NCBI RefSeq assembly: GCF_011250645.1
Contig: NZ_JAANNO010000011.1
Span: forward strand, 1-64,000
DNA from: Motilibacter aurantiacus
Lineage (GTDB): Bacteria; Actinomycetota; Actinomycetes; Motilibacterales; Motilibacteraceae
Direction of reading: 5' to 3'
DNA length: 64,000 nt
In this document: positions 25,077-34,797 of the stretch, piece by piece
Numbering within the stretch: position 1 is the stretch's first letter
Layout of the letters: each line of letters starts with the position of its first letter
Program-made: the position numbers and the translations under genes
The notes under the pieces: generated by a model
Seen by the model: only the letters and a program-made list of their open reading frames with translations
Databases searched by the model: none
What the model was told of the DNA's origin: nothing

Positions 25077-25159
25077 GGCGCCCAGTGTGCCGGGGCGGCT
25101 CGCGTGACGTCCCGCACCGTGCTCCCGCGAATCCCGGGCCGCGAGGTGAACAGAACTGG

Positions 25160-25189
25160 TTGTGCTCACGCCCGGTCTGTGGAGATAGT
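25160..25189 (+). promoter_or_regulatory. Candidate promoter of the M14 peptidase gene
   Basis: TTGTGC (25160-25165) and GATAGT (25184-25189) are separated by 18 nt and lie 37 nt before the GTG start, in an AT-richer patch. They resemble housekeeping -35/-10 elements only loosely. Confidence 0.35.
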
Positions 25190-25225
25190 TGCCCGCCGTT
25201 AACGAAGGTCGCCCCAGGAGGTTCC

Positions 25226-27955
25226 GTGAAGGCCGGAAGACTGCGCCGCTCCAGACACATTCTCGTCCTGCTCGCCCTGCCCGTGGTCGCCGCCACCGCA
25301 CCGGTCGCGGCCGGCGCGAGCCCGGCGGCCGGGCCGGCCGTGACGTCGCCCGCGAGCGCGGTCGTCACCGCGCCGGAGGACCCGGACGTGGTGGCCGTGG
25401 TCGTGCCCAACGACACCGCGGTCCACATGCTCGTGAGCCTCGGCTTCGACGTGACCGAGTACAAGAAGCCGGTCGACAAGGGCTTCGAGCTGCACGTCGT
25501 CGCGACCGATGCCGAGCAGCAGGAGCTCAAGGCGCACGGCTTCGCGGTCGGGCGCACCGTGTTCAGCAGCGCGCAGCTGGAGGAGGTCGCCGAGGAGCGC
25601 GCCGAGACGGTGCAGAAGCTCGCGGCCGCCGATGCCGCTGTGGACGCGGACACCCTGACCGTCCTGCGCGCCGAGTGGTTCACCAGCGTCGGCGGGCAGA
25701 CGTACCTCTCCACGGAGCTGCGCTCGTCGCTGGGCGCCGACTCGACCACCGTCGTGACCGCCACCTGGGACGGCGGCTCCGCGACCCTGAGCCGCTTCGT
25801 CGACGCCGGCGTCTACATGTACCACCGCACCGCGAGCCCGGTGCCGATCGACGAGGTGCCCTCCACCGTCACCTTCACCAGCAGCAAGGGCGGCACCGTC
25901 ACCGCGCCGGTGAAGAAGTGGCTCGGCAAGGCGCCGACCGACCCGAGCGGGCAGCTCGTCAGCGGGTTCGTGGACCACTACATGGACCCGACCGAGCTGA
26001 CCAAGCGCATCGAGTCGCTCGCGGCGGAGTTCCCGCAGCTCGCCTCGATCGTGGAGCTGCCCCACAAGACCAACGGCTACCGCCGCAAGGCGCAGCTCAC
26101 GGTGGGCACGGTCGCCGCGTCCGCGTTCTACGTCACCTCCAAGGCGTGGGGCCACGAGGGCGGCAACAACCTCACCCTCACCCTTGTGGCGCCCTCGGCC
26201 GCGGACAGCCCGCTGTCGGTCTCCGTCGCCGGCAACGACGTCACGGTCAGCCTCACGACCAACGGCTCGGGCGCGGCCACCAGCACCGCGGCCCAGGTCG
26301 TCGCCGCGATCAACGCGTCGGCCCCCGCCTCGGCGCTGCTGACGGCGACGCCGTACCGCACCTCGACCGGCGCCGGCGTCGTGGCGCCGCTCGCGCGCAC
26401 CTCGCTGAGCGACAACCTCAAGGCGCCGGCGAGCGTCTCGCGCGACCCGTTCACGGTGAAGGCGATCCGCATCGGCAAGACGCGTGACGGCAGCAAGACC
26501 GGTGTCTTCGCGAACGCCCAGGAGCACGCCCGCGAGTGGGTCACCCCGCTGGTGGCGATCGAGACCGCGGAGCGGCTGCTGCGCAACTACGCGACCGACC
26601 CCGCGACCCGGCGCCTCGTCGACGACCTCGACATCTTCATCATGCCGACGACGAACCCCGACGGCGGCCACTACTCGATGTACGACAACAACGCCCAGCG
26701 CAAGAACATGACCAACTACTGCGACCCGGCGCAGTCGGACCCCGGCTACCGCAACAACTGGGGCGTCGACATCAACCGCAACTTCTCCGTCGGCTCGGCC
26801 TTCGACGGCTACAACGGGGCCTCCACCCCGACGACGTCCGCGACCGCGTGCCGCAGCGACACGTTCGCCGGCCCGGCCGAGCTCTCCGAGCCCGAGTCGC
26901 GCAACGAGGTCTGGCTCACCCAGCAGTTCCCGAACATCAAGTTCGCCATGAACATCCACAGCTACGGCGGCTACTTCATGTGGCCTCCGGGGGCGTACAA
27001 GACCGCGGGCCGCGAGTCGCTGCCGCGCCCGACGTACGGCGAGGAGTCGTACTTCTGGCAGACGGCCGACTCGGTCCTGTCGCGGGTGCAGGACTACCGC
27101 GGCACGGCGACCTGGCCTGGCCGCACCGGCCCCGTCATCGACGTGCTCTACTCGGCCGCCGGCAACTCCGCGGACGAGCACTGGTACAACCGCGGGATCT
27201 ACGGCTTCGACTTCGAGGTCGGGGCGGACCTGTGGAACCCGACCACCAAGCGCTGGGAGGCCGTCGGCTTCCAGCCCCCGTTCGCCGAGGGGTACGCGGA
27301 GTCGCAGGAGTTCGCCGGGGGCCTGATCGGCCTGCTCGGCGTCGCCCGCGAGTACGAGCTCGACGACACGAAGCCCGACTCGTGGGTCACGGTGAAGGCT
27401 CGCACGGCCACGTCGACGACGTTCACCATCGAGACGTCCGAGCCGGCGACGGTCTACTACACCCTCGACGGCAGCAAGCCGACCACGGCGTCGGCGAAGC
27501 TGCAGAACGCTGCGCTGCGCGAGGGGGCGGAGTCGTTCACCGTCTCCAACGACACGGTCGTCAACTTCTTCGCCGTCGACGCCCCGGGCAACGTGGAGAA
27601 CGGGTACGACGCGGCCGCGGCCGCGGGGTACGAGTCGTGGAAGGTCACCGCGGGCGGGACGACGTACGACGACGTCGCGGCGACGATCGCGATGTACCGC
27701 GCGGCGGACCGGATGTCCGCAGCCAAGGCGGCCTCGTTCACGGAGCGGCTGCTGCGGGCGAAGGCCGAGGCGGCGCGGGGCAGCGAGGTGCGCCCGATCG
27801 GCTACCTCGACCAGTTCATCGCCCGGGTCGAGAACCAGCTCAGGAACGACCCGATCGCCCGTGACGCCCTCGTGAAGGCGGCGCAGCAGCTTCTCGACCA
27901 GCTGCAGGCGGCCGAGGACGAGGAGGCCGGGACGGCGGCGAGGCCCGCCGCCTGA
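25226..27955 (+). CDS. Secreted M14 zinc carboxypeptidase, 909 aa
   Basis: Extracellular metallocarboxypeptidase. GTG at 25226 follows AGGAGG; signal peptide about 1-35. A propeptide-like region (about 55-130) leads to the M14 domain, which starts near residue 250 (YMDPTELTKRIESLAAEFPQ). Zinc ligands: His434 and Glu437 in EHAREW and His578 in NIHSYGG; catalytic Glu664 in FDFEVG; substrate-binding NPDGG and DINRNFSVG. Between the first M14 strand and the HxxE motif sits an inserted domain of roughly 120 residues (about 300-420: KAWGHEGGNNLTLTLVAP, VSLTTNGSGAATSTA). After the catalytic domain come a chitobiase-C-like module (VYYTLDGSKPT) and a helical tail. It trims C-terminal residues from peptides outside the cell. 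Confidence 0.93.
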   Translation: MKAGRLRRSRHILVLLALPVVAATAPVAAGASPAAGPAVTSPASAVVTAPEDPDVVAVVVPNDTAVHMLVSLGFDVTEYKKPVDKGFELHVVATDAEQQELKAHGFAVGRTVFSSAQLEEVAEERAETVQKLAAADAAVDADTLTVLRAEWFTSVGGQTYLSTELRSSLGADSTTVVTATWDGGSATLSRFVDAGVYMYHRTASPVPIDEVPSTVTFTSSKGGTVTAPVKKWLGKAPTDPSGQLVSGFVDHYMDPTELTKRIESLAAEFPQLASIVELPHKTNGYRRKAQLTVGTVAASAFYVTSKAWGHEGGNNLTLTLVAPSAADSPLSVSVAGNDVTVSLTTNGSGAATSTAAQVVAAINASAPASALLTATPYRTSTGAGVVAPLARTSLSDNLKAPASVSRDPFTVKAIRIGKTRDGSKTGVFANAQEHAREWVTPLVAIETAERLLRNYATDPATRRLVDDLDIFIMPTTNPDGGHYSMYDNNAQRKNMTNYCDPAQSDPGYRNNWGVDINRNFSVGSAFDGYNGASTPTTSATACRSDTFAGPAELSEPESRNEVWLTQQFPNIKFAMNIHSYGGYFMWPPGAYKTAGRESLPRPTYGEESYFWQTADSVLSRVQDYRGTATWPGRTGPVIDVLYSAAGNSADEHWYNRGIYGFDFEVGADLWNPTTKRWEAVGFQPPFAEGYAESQEFAGGLIGLLGVAREYELDDTKPDSWVTVKARTATSTTFTIETSEPATVYYTLDGSKPTTASAKLQNAALREGAESFTVSNDTVVNFFAVDAPGNVENGYDAAAAAGYESWKVTAGGTTYDDVAATIAMYRAADRMSAAKAASFTERLLRAKAEAARGSEVRPIGYLDQFIARVENQLRNDPIARDALVKAAQQLLDQLQAAEDEEAGTAARPAA

Positions 27956-27975
27956 CCGCCCCACCCGTTGGACGA

Positions 27976-28013
27976 AGGCGCCCCTCCCGCAGCCTGTCGC
28001 GGGAGGGGCGCCT
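27976..28013. terminator. Convergent terminator, M14 peptidase / galK
   Basis: Perfect 15-bp stem, arms 27976-27990 and 27999-28013, loop of 8 nt, between the M14 stop (27955) and the minus-strand galK stop (28037). It can act in both directions. Confidence 0.8.
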
Positions 28014-28036
28014 GCTTGCCGTCCGGGGGTCGGGGG

Positions 28037-29185
28037 TCAGGCCTCCCGGCGGGCGCCCTGTGAGGGTGCCGCGGGCAGCAGGCCGGGCTCGGCGTACCCG
28101 GCCGCGGTGAAGGCCTTGGTGACCGCGGCCCCGACCGCGTCCACCTCGGTGTCACGGACGAGCGCGATCGCGCAGCCACCGAACCCCCCGCCGGTCATCC
28201 GCGCGCCGACCGCCCCCGCGGCCATCGCGGCGTCGACGGCGACGTCCAGCTCCGGGCTGCTCACCTCGAAGTCGTCGCGCAGCGAGACGTGCGACGCGAC
28301 CATCAGCCGGCCCACCTCGGCCAGGTCGTCGCGGCGCAGCGCGGCGACGGTGTCCAGGACGCGGGCGTTCTCGGTGACGATGTGCTTCGCGCGCCTGCGG
28401 GCCACCTCGGTCGAGACCTTCTCCAGCGCGGCCTGCAGCCCGTCGAGGTCGACGTCGCGCAGCATCGGCACGCCGATCTCCCGCGCCGCCTGCTCGCACT
28501 GCTCCCGGCGCTCGCGGTAGCCGCCCGTCTCGTGCGCGTGGCTCACCTTGGTGTCGATGACGAGAAGGCGGACGCCCAGCGCCGGGGCGTCCAGCGGGAC
28601 CTGCTCCACCTCCCGCGTCCGGTTGTCCAGGAAGAGGGCGTGCCCCTGGGTGCAGAGCATCGACGCCATCTGGTCCATGCCCCCGGTCGGCGCACCCACG
28701 AAGTCGTTCTCGGCCTTCTGCGCGAGCCGGGCCAGCTCGGCCCGCTCCAGGCCGAGGGCGTACAGGCTGTCGACCGCGACGCCCACCGCGCACTCGAGCG
28801 CGGCGGACGAGGAGAGCCCGGACCCCAGCGGCACCTGGCCGTCGATGACGAGCGAGAGCCCGCCGACCTCGTGCCCGGCCTGCTGCATGGCCCACACGAC
28901 GCCCGCCGCGTAGCGCGCCCAGCCGCCGCTGCCGCCGGGCGCCAGCGAGCCCACGTCGAACCGCACCGGCTCCTCGGCCTGCAGCGACTCGACGAGGAGC
29001 ACCCCGTCGTCGCGCCGCCCGGCTGCGACCCACGTCGACTGCTCGAGGGCGAACGGCAGCACGAAGCCGTCGTTGTAGTCGGTGTGCTCACCGATGAGGT
29101 TGACGCGGCCGGGCGCGGCCCACACCCCTTCGGCTTCGGTGTTGTGCGCTTTGCTGAAGCGAGCTGCCGCCTTGGTAACGCTCAC
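28037..29185 (-). CDS. galK: Galactokinase
   Basis: A 382-aa GHMP kinase that phosphorylates galactose to galactose-1-phosphate in the Leloir pathway. The signature APGRVNLIGEHTDYNDGFVL (about residues 22-41) is diagnostic; the ATP loop LGSGLSSSAALE and the C-terminal GARMTGGGFGGCAIAL are both intact. GTG at 29185 overlaps the galT stop by 4 nt (GTGA), so translation is coupled. Final gene of the deoR-galT-galK operon. Confidence 0.96.
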   Translation of the reverse strand: MSVTKAAARFSKAHNTEAEGVWAAPGRVNLIGEHTDYNDGFVLPFALEQSTWVAAGRRDDGVLLVESLQAEEPVRFDVGSLAPGGSGGWARYAAGVVWAMQQAGHEVGGLSLVIDGQVPLGSGLSSSAALECAVGVAVDSLYALGLERAELARLAQKAENDFVGAPTGGMDQMASMLCTQGHALFLDNRTREVEQVPLDAPALGVRLLVIDTKVSHAHETGGYRERREQCEQAAREIGVPMLRDVDLDGLQAALEKVSTEVARRRAKHIVTENARVLDTVAALRRDDLAEVGRLMVASHVSLRDDFEVSSPELDVAVDAAMAAGAVGARMTGGGFGGCAIALVRDTEVDAVGAAVTKAFTAAGYAEPGLLPAAPSQGARREA

Positions 29186-30267
29186 AGCGCGACTCCCCGC
29201 AGTGCCGCGGCCTGCGCCTCCGGCGGCACGTCGTTGACGAACGCCCACATCACGGACTCCGAGCCCGCGAGGTACTTGAGCTTGCCGGGGGCCCGGCGGA
29301 TCGAGTGCAGCGTCAGGTGCAGGTAGGACAGGTCGCGGTCCGCGCGCACCGGCGCCTGGTGCCAGCCGGCGATGTAGGGCGTCGGCGTGTCGTAGAGCCC
29401 GTCGAACCGGCGCAGCAGCTCGAGGTAGATCCCCGGGAAGTCGTCGCGCTGCGCGTCGCTCAGCGACGGCAGGTCCACGACCCGCTCCTTGGGGTAGAGG
29501 TGGACCTCCAGCGGCCAGCGCGCCGCCGCGGGCACGAACGCCGCCCAGTGCCTGGACTCGGCGACGACGCGCGTCCCCTCCTCGAGCTCGGCGGCGAGCA
29601 CGTCGGCGAAGAGGTTGCGGAAGGTACGGCGCGAGTAGCGGCGGGCCGAGTCCAGGGCCTGCCGCGAGCGCGGGGTGACGAACGGGTACGCGTACACCTG
29701 CCCGTGCGGGTGCGACAGCGTGACGCCGATCTCCTCACCGCGGTTCTCGAAGCAGAAGACCTGCTCCACGTGGGGCAGCGCGGACAGCGCCAGCGTCCGG
29801 TCGACCCACGCCTCGAGCACCGTGCGCACCCGCTCCGGGGACAGCTGGGCGAAGGAGGTGTCGTGGTCGGAGGTGAACAGCACCACCTCGCACCGGCCGA
29901 ACGCCGGGTGCCGCGGCACCAGGCCCCCGTCGAGGGGGCTGACGTCGCCGGGGGCCGCAGCCTGGGCGAAGGACGGCGACTTGTTCTCGAAGACGACGAC
30001 GTCGTAGTCGGGGGAGGGGACCTCGGACTGGCGGCCGTCCCGGGACGGGCAGAGCGGGCACTCGTCCCGCGGGGGGAGGAAGGCCCGCCCCTGGCGCTGC
30101 CCGGCCACGGCTACCCACTCGTCGAGGACCGCGTCGTAACGCACCTCCGACGTGGGGGCCCCGGGCTCCATGTGGCGAGGGTCGACCAGCACGCGCTGTG
30201 CGTCGTCGCTCTCGTCGAAGTAGATGATCTCCCGCCCATCGGCTAGGTGGGCATGGGTCTTCTTCAC
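29182..30267 (-). CDS. galT: Galactose-1-phosphate uridylyltransferase
   Basis: A 361-aa HIT-fold enzyme exchanging UMP between UDP-glucose and galactose-1-phosphate. The active-site HPHGQ motif is present with the nucleophilic His (about residue 188), as are the zinc-site Cys pair CPLC (about 70-73), the N-terminal VLDEWVAVAGQRQGRAFLPP and ENRGEEIGVTLSHPHGQVYA. GTG at 30267 has AGAGGAG about 6 nt upstream and overlaps the deoR stop by 4 nt. Together with galK it completes two Leloir steps; galE is not in this window. Confidence 0.96.
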   Translation of the reverse strand: MKKTHAHLADGREIIYFDESDDAQRVLVDPRHMEPGAPTSEVRYDAVLDEWVAVAGQRQGRAFLPPRDECPLCPSRDGRQSEVPSPDYDVVVFENKSPSFAQAAAPGDVSPLDGGLVPRHPAFGRCEVVLFTSDHDTSFAQLSPERVRTVLEAWVDRTLALSALPHVEQVFCFENRGEEIGVTLSHPHGQVYAYPFVTPRSRQALDSARRYSRRTFRNLFADVLAAELEEGTRVVAESRHWAAFVPAAARWPLEVHLYPKERVVDLPSLSDAQRDDFPGIYLELLRRFDGLYDTPTPYIAGWHQAPVRADRDLSYLHLTLHSIRRAPGKLKYLAGSESVMWAFVNDVPPEAQAAALRGVAL

Positions 30268-31082
30268 GACGCTCCTCTGGCGGTGCTGCTCGACGTGCTC
30301 TCACCGGTGGCCGGGTCGACGAGCAGGAGCTCGCCGACGTTGTCCGTGAGCACCGTCCGGGCGTGGCGCGGGAGGCCCACGTCGGACACCACGGTGCTCG
30401 CGTCCGCGAGCCGGGCGAACCGGCTCAGCCCCACGGTTCCCCATTTCGTGGAGTCAGCCACCACGACGAGCCGACGGGCTGAGTCGACCATGGCCCGGTT
30501 GGTCTCGGCCTCCTGCAGGTTCGGGGTGGTGTAGCCGGCGTGCTCGTCCATCCCGTGCACGCCGAGGAAGACGATGTCGACGTGCAGCGAGTGCAGCGCC
30601 GAGATCGCGACGGCGCCGACGAGCGCGTCGGAGGGGGTGCGTACGCCGCCGGTGAGGATCACGGTCCGGTCGGGCCGCTCGCTCTGGCGCAGGACGTCCG
30701 CCACGGGCACCGAGTTGGTCACGACGGTGAGCCCGGGGACGCCGGACAGGTGGCGGGCGAGCGCCCATGTCGTCGTGCCCGCGCTGATCGCGACCGCCGA
30801 GCCCGGCTCGACGAGCTGCGCCGCGGCGCGCCCGATGGCCTCCTTCTCCGGCTGCTGCAGCCCGGACTTGGCCGCGAACCCGGGCTCGTCCGTGGCGCGC
30901 CCGCCGGGCCGGGTGGCCCCGCCGTGCACCTTGTCCACGAGGCCGCGGCGCGCCAGCACCTCGAGGTCACGACGGATGGTCATGTCCGAGACGCCGAGGA
31001 TGCGGACGAGGTCGCTGACGCGCACCCCGCCCGTGGCCTCGAGCTGCTCGAGGATGAGCGCTTGACGCTGGGGGGCGAGCAC
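30264..31082 (-). CDS. DeoR/GlpR-family regulator of the gal operon
   Basis: A 272-aa repressor-type protein. Residues 1-57 form the DeoR helix-turn-helix (RQALILEQLEATGGVRVSDL, then SDMTIRRDLEVLARRGL and KVHGGA); residues 75-240 form the sugar-phosphate-sensing DeoRC domain (AISAGTTTWALARHL, LTGGVRTPSDALVGAVA, LVVVADSTKWG). First gene of the operon, with GTG at 31082 and GAGGAG 9 nt upstream; its stop overlaps galT. It probably represses its own operon and responds to a galactose-derived phosphate. A TTGATTGTGTTGAG element at 31245-31258 upstream is a possible binding site. Confidence 0.93.
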   Translation of the reverse strand: MLAPQRQALILEQLEATGGVRVSDLVRILGVSDMTIRRDLEVLARRGLVDKVHGGATRPGGRATDEPGFAAKSGLQQPEKEAIGRAAAQLVEPGSAVAISAGTTTWALARHLSGVPGLTVVTNSVPVADVLRQSERPDRTVILTGGVRTPSDALVGAVAISALHSLHVDIVFLGVHGMDEHAGYTTPNLQEAETNRAMVDSARRLVVVADSTKWGTVGLSRFARLADASTVVSDVGLPRHARTVLTDNVGELLLVDPATGESTSSSTARGAS

Positions 31083-31242
31083 GAGCTCAGCTCCTCGCCC
31101 GCGTGTCGGCGGTGGTAGTGCGCGCGGTCATGACCGGCAGCGTGCCGTAGGTGGGGCAGGAAGTCAACAGGATCGAACATCTCTGCTGTGCGTCTGACCC
31201 GACGATTTGGCGCGGAGGCGTGGTCCGAGCAGTCGCGGGCCT

Positions 31243-31259
31243 GCTTGATTGTGTTGAGC
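31243..31259 (-). promoter_or_regulatory. Possible DeoR-type operator upstream of deoR-galTK
   Basis: Within the 196-nt gap before deoR, an AT-richer segment with two TTGA blocks 9 nt apart recalls DeoR-family sites, which are often TTGA-rich direct repeats. A TTGACT hexamer on the minus strand nearer the gene may be a -35. Position is the main argument. Confidence 0.25.
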
Positions 31260-31278
31260 TACGTTCAGGTCGGTTGGG

Positions 31279-31527
31279 CTATTCGCGGGTCTGTGTGCCG
31301 CGCCTGATCGCATCGCGCCGACGCCGGCAGAACCAGATGCCGAAGACCCCGAGGCCGACGCCGGCCAGGCAGGTCCACAGCCACCACCCGTCCCCGGACT
31401 CGTCCAGCCGCCCCTTGAAGGGGAGCAGCACGAGGAAGGCGAGCGCCCAGACGCCCGTGAGGGCGGTGACCACCCCGACGCCGTCGACGTCCAGCGGCTC
31501 CAGGTCGGCACGGCGGGCGTCGTCCAC
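31279..31527 (-). CDS. DUF2530 membrane protein
   Basis: An 82-aa protein matching actinobacterial DUF2530: an acidic N-terminus (DDARRADLEPLDVDGVGVV) then two membrane helices, about 20-37 (TALTGVWALAFLVLLPF) and 47-66 (WWLWTCLAGVGLGVFGIWF), and a basic tail (RRRRDAIRRG). It is divergent from the NCS2 permease gene, an arrangement seen in other actinobacteria. Function unknown. Confidence 0.85.
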   Translation of the reverse strand: MDDARRADLEPLDVDGVGVVTALTGVWALAFLVLLPFKGRLDESGDGWWLWTCLAGVGLGVFGIWFCRRRRDAIRRGTQTRE

Positions 31528-31614
31528 TCTGTCACCCTAGGGCGCCGTAGCAGGCTGCGCGCCACCCGCCACCGTCGTCGGGCAGCTTCCACTTCTCGGC
31601 AGGAGGACCTCTGC

Positions 31615-33102
31615 ATGGCCAGCTTCCCCTCGGCCCCCGGCGGGACGAGAGCGCCCGGCGGGCCGGCCGCGCTCGACCGGTACTTCTCGATCACGGCCCG
31701 GGGCTCGACCTGGCAGCGCGAGGTACGCGGCGGCCTGGCGACGTTCTTCACGATGGCCTACATCGTGGTCCTCAACCCGCTGATCCTCGGCACGGTCGCG
31801 GACGCGGACGGCTCCCTCATCGGCGGGGCCGGGGACATCGGCAGCGCCACGTCCATGGTCGCCGCCGCGACCGCCCTGGTCGCGGGCATCGCGACGCTGC
31901 TCATGGGCATCGTGGGGCGCTACCCGTTCGCGCTCGCGACCGGGCTCGGGCTCAACGCCTTCGTCGCGTTCTCGGTCGCCTCGGACATGAGCTGGGCCGA
32001 CGCCATGGGCCTGGTCGTCATCGAGGGCATCATCATCACGCTCCTCGTGCTGACCGGCTTCCGCACGGCGGTCTTCCACGCGATCCCCGCGCAGCTCAAG
32101 ACGGCGATCGGCGTCGGCATCGGGCTGTTCATCGCGCTCATCGGCTTCGTCGACGCCGGCTTCATCCGCGGCCAGGCCTCCAGCCCGCCGCTCCAGCTCG
32201 GCATCGGCGGGAACCTGCAGGGCTGGCCGACCGCCGTCTTCGTCATCGGCCTGCTGCTGACCTTCGTCCTGGTGGCCCGCCGCGTGAAGGGCGCGATCCT
32301 GCTCGGCATCGTGGTGACCACCGTCCTCGCGATCCTGGTCGAGGCCGTCGGCGGCCTCGGTGCCCGCGACCCGGAGGCCAACCCGACGGGGTGGAGCCTG
32401 GTCGTCCCGGAGTGGCCGGGGGACATCGCAGGCCTGCCGGACCTCGGGCTGCTCGGCGACTTCACCCTGCTCGGCTCGTTCGACCGCATCGGCGTCGTCG
32501 CGGCGGTCCTGCTGGTCTTCACCCTGATGCTGGCCGACTTCTTCGACACGATGGGCACCGTCGTGGGCGTCGGCGCCGAGGGTGACCTGCTCGACGAGAA
32601 GGGCGACCTGCCCGGCCTGGAGCGCGTGCTGCTCGTCGACAGCATCGCCGCCGTCGGCGGCGGCGCCGCGTCGACCTCCTCGGCCACCACGTACGTCGAG
32701 TCCGCCGCCGGTGTGGGGGAGGGCGCGCGTACCGGCCTCGCGTCGGTCGTGACGGGCGTGCTGTTCCTGCTGGCGATGTTCTTCACGCCGCTGGTGCAGG
32801 TCGTGCCCTTCGAGGCCGCGACGCCCGCGCTCGTGGTCGTCGGCTTCCTCATGCTGACGCAGATCAAGGCCATCGACTTCAGCGACTACAGCATCGGCAT
32901 CCCGGCCTTCCTCACGATCAGCGTCATGCCGTTCACCTACTCGATCTCCAACGGCATCGGCGCCGGCTTCGTCTCGTACGTCGTGATCAAGCTGGTCTCG
33001 GGCCGGGCGCGCGACGTGCACCCGCTGCTGTGGGTCGTCTCGGCGCTGTTCGTCGTCTACTTCGCGATCGTGCCGGTCGAGGAGCTGCTCGGCGTGCGGT
33101 GA
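31615..33102 (+). CDS. NCS2-family purine permease (AzgA/PbuG type)
   Basis: A 495-aa transporter importing hypoxanthine, guanine or adenine with protons. Signature segments: RGGLATFFTMAYIVVLNPLI at the start, ALATGLGLNAFVAFSV (half-helix 3), FFDTMGTVVGVG (substrate/proton site of helix 8), and SFDRIGVVAAVLLVFTLMLA. These assign it to the AzgA subfamily rather than UraA. About 14 helices. GCAGGAGGACC upstream of ATG 31615 is a good ribosome site. A strong terminator follows. Confidence 0.93.
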   Translation: MASFPSAPGGTRAPGGPAALDRYFSITARGSTWQREVRGGLATFFTMAYIVVLNPLILGTVADADGSLIGGAGDIGSATSMVAAATALVAGIATLLMGIVGRYPFALATGLGLNAFVAFSVASDMSWADAMGLVVIEGIIITLLVLTGFRTAVFHAIPAQLKTAIGVGIGLFIALIGFVDAGFIRGQASSPPLQLGIGGNLQGWPTAVFVIGLLLTFVLVARRVKGAILLGIVVTTVLAILVEAVGGLGARDPEANPTGWSLVVPEWPGDIAGLPDLGLLGDFTLLGSFDRIGVVAAVLLVFTLMLADFFDTMGTVVGVGAEGDLLDEKGDLPGLERVLLVDSIAAVGGGAASTSSATTYVESAAGVGEGARTGLASVVTGVLFLLAMFFTPLVQVVPFEAATPALVVVGFLMLTQIKAIDFSDYSIGIPAFLTISVMPFTYSISNGIGAGFVSYVVIKLVSGRARDVHPLLWVVSALFVVYFAIVPVEELLGVR

Positions 33103-33122
33103 GCCGGCCGCTGACACGCCGA

Positions 33123-33158
33123 AGGGGCACCCGGCCAAATCTCTGGTCGGGTGCCCCT
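33123..33158. terminator. Convergent terminator, NCS2 permease / chemoreceptor
   Basis: 15-bp stem with one G-T wobble, arms 33123-33137 and 33144-33158, loop AATCTC, between the permease stop (33102) and the minus-strand chemoreceptor stop (33169). Confidence 0.82.
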
Positions 33159-33168
33159 GCGGCTCGCG

Positions 33169-34797
33169 TCAGAGCGTGAACGCGGCCACCTGCCGGCGCA
33201 GGTCGTGCGACAGCTCGGACAGCTGCTCGGTCGCCTGCTGCGCCTCGGTCACGGCCTGAGCCGTCGACTGCGCAGCCTCGGCCACCCCGGAGATGTTCGC
33301 GGCGATGGACGACGAGCTCGTCGCGGCGCCGGCGACGTTGCGGTTCATCTCGCTCGTGGTGGCGGTCTGCTCCTCGACCGCGGACGCGATCGTCACCTGG
33401 AAGTCGTTGATCCGCGCCACGACGGCCGCGATCTCGCCGATCGCCTCGACAGCGCCGGCGGTGCCGTTCTGGATCGCCTCCACCCGGCGGGCGATGTCCT
33501 CGGTCGCCTGGGCCGTCTCCGACGCCAGCTCCTTGACCTCGTTGGCGACGACGGCGAAGCCCTTGCCCGCCTCCCCGGCACGGGCGGCCTCGATCGTGGC
33601 GTTGAGCGCCAAGAGCTTGGTCTGCTCGGCGATCGAGGTGATGACCTTGACCACGTCGCCGATCTCCCGCGAGGACTCGCCCAGGGTGGCGATCGTGGAG
33701 TTGGTGGCCTCGGCGACGTCGACGGCCTGGGCGGCGACGCGGGCCGCCTCGTTGGCGTTGTGCGAGATCTCGCGGATCGAGGCACCCATCTGCTCCGAGC
33801 CCGCGGCCACGGTCTGCACGTTGGACGACACCTGCTCGGCCGCCTCGGACACCACGCCGGCCTGCACGGAGGCCTCCTCGGCGCCCGCCGCGATCTGGGT
33901 CGACGCCGCCGACAGCTGCTCGGCGGAGGCCGAGACGCTCACCGCGGAGGAGTCGATGGTGCTGACGAGCCCGCGCAGCTTGAGGACCGCCGCGTCGAGC
34001 GCGCGGCCCATCCGCCCGACCTCGTCGTCGGACACGAGCTCGGAGGAGCGCGTGAGGTCGCCGTCCTCGAGCCCCTCGCAGACCCGCTGCACCCGGCCCA
34101 GGCTGCGGACGATGACCCGGGCCACGAGCAGGCCGAGGCCCAGCGCGAGCGCCAGCCCGAGGACGAGGGCGACGAGGATCAGCGTGCGGCTCCGGTGGTA
34201 CTCGGACCGGGCGTTGGCCGCCATCTCCTGCGCGGTCGCCTGCTCCTTGGTCACGATCGCCTCGAGCGAGGACATCATCTCGTCGATGATCGGCTGGGCC
34301 TCCTGGGCACGGACCTGCACCCAGCGGTCCAGCTCGTCCTGGCGCGCCAGCGGGAGCAGCTTCTCCTGGCGGATCTTGGTATACGCCTCGAACAGCACGA
34401 CGAAGTTGTCCAGGGCCTCCTTGCGGGTCGGCCCGAGCCCGCTGCTCGCGTAGGTCTCGAGCGTGCTGCGCAGCTCGTCGTCGGTCTTCGCGAGCTTCTC
34501 CTCCTGCGTCGCCTCCGCGCCCTGGTCCGAGGCGAGCATGTGGTTCGCAAGGTCCAGCCGGGACTGCACGGTCAGCCGGCGCAGCTTCGCCGCCTTGTCG
34601 AGCCCGGTGAAGTTGTCCTCGTACATCGTCGTGGTGTCGGCCGCGGTCCGGGCGAGCGCCTGGATGCCCAGGGTGCCGACCAGCCCGGCCACGGCCGCCG
34701 CCACGGCGATGGCGGCGACGATCTTGGTTCGGACCGACAGGTCGGAGATCCGTCGGCGGACTCCTCGTCCACGGGGGCCGGCTGCCGGGGTGCTCAT
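33169..34797 (-). CDS. Methyl-accepting chemotaxis protein
   Basis: A 542-aa chemoreceptor. TM1 about 24-45 ([17 protein letters not shown]), a periplasmic-side four-helix-bundle sensor about 48-200, TM2 about 203-225 ([20 protein letters not shown]), HAMP about 226-280 ([20 protein letters not shown]), and a cytoplasmic signalling coiled coil whose hairpin tip is intact ([20 protein letters not shown], then [15 protein letters not shown]). ATG at 34797 has GAGG 6 nt upstream; a longer in-frame start at 34902 adds a poor N-terminus. No other che or flagellar gene is nearby, so it is an orphan receptor reporting to CheA/CheW encoded elsewhere. Confidence 0.95.
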   Translation of the reverse strand: MSTPAAGPRGRGVRRRISDLSVRTKIVAAIAVAAAVAGLVGTLGIQALARTAADTTTMYEDNFTGLDKAAKLRRLTVQSRLDLANHMLASDQGAEATQEEKLAKTDDELRSTLETYASSGLGPTRKEALDNFVVLFEAYTKIRQEKLLPLARQDELDRWVQVRAQEAQPIIDEMMSSLEAIVTKEQATAQEMAANARSEYHRSRTLILVALVLGLALALGLGLLVARVIVRSLGRVQRVCEGLEDGDLTRSSELVSDDEVGRMGRALDAAVLKLRGLVSTIDSSAVSVSASAEQLSAASTQIAAGAEEASVQAGVVSEAAEQVSSNVQTVAAGSEQMGASIREISHNANEAARVAAQAVDVAEATNSTIATLGESSREIGDVVKVITSIAEQTKLLALNATIEAARAGEAGKGFAVVANEVKELASETAQATEDIARRVEAIQNGTAGAVEAIGEIAAVVARINDFQVTIASAVEEQTATTSEMNRNVAGAATSSSSIAANISGVAEAAQSTAQAVTEAQQATEQLSELSHDLRRQVAAFTL

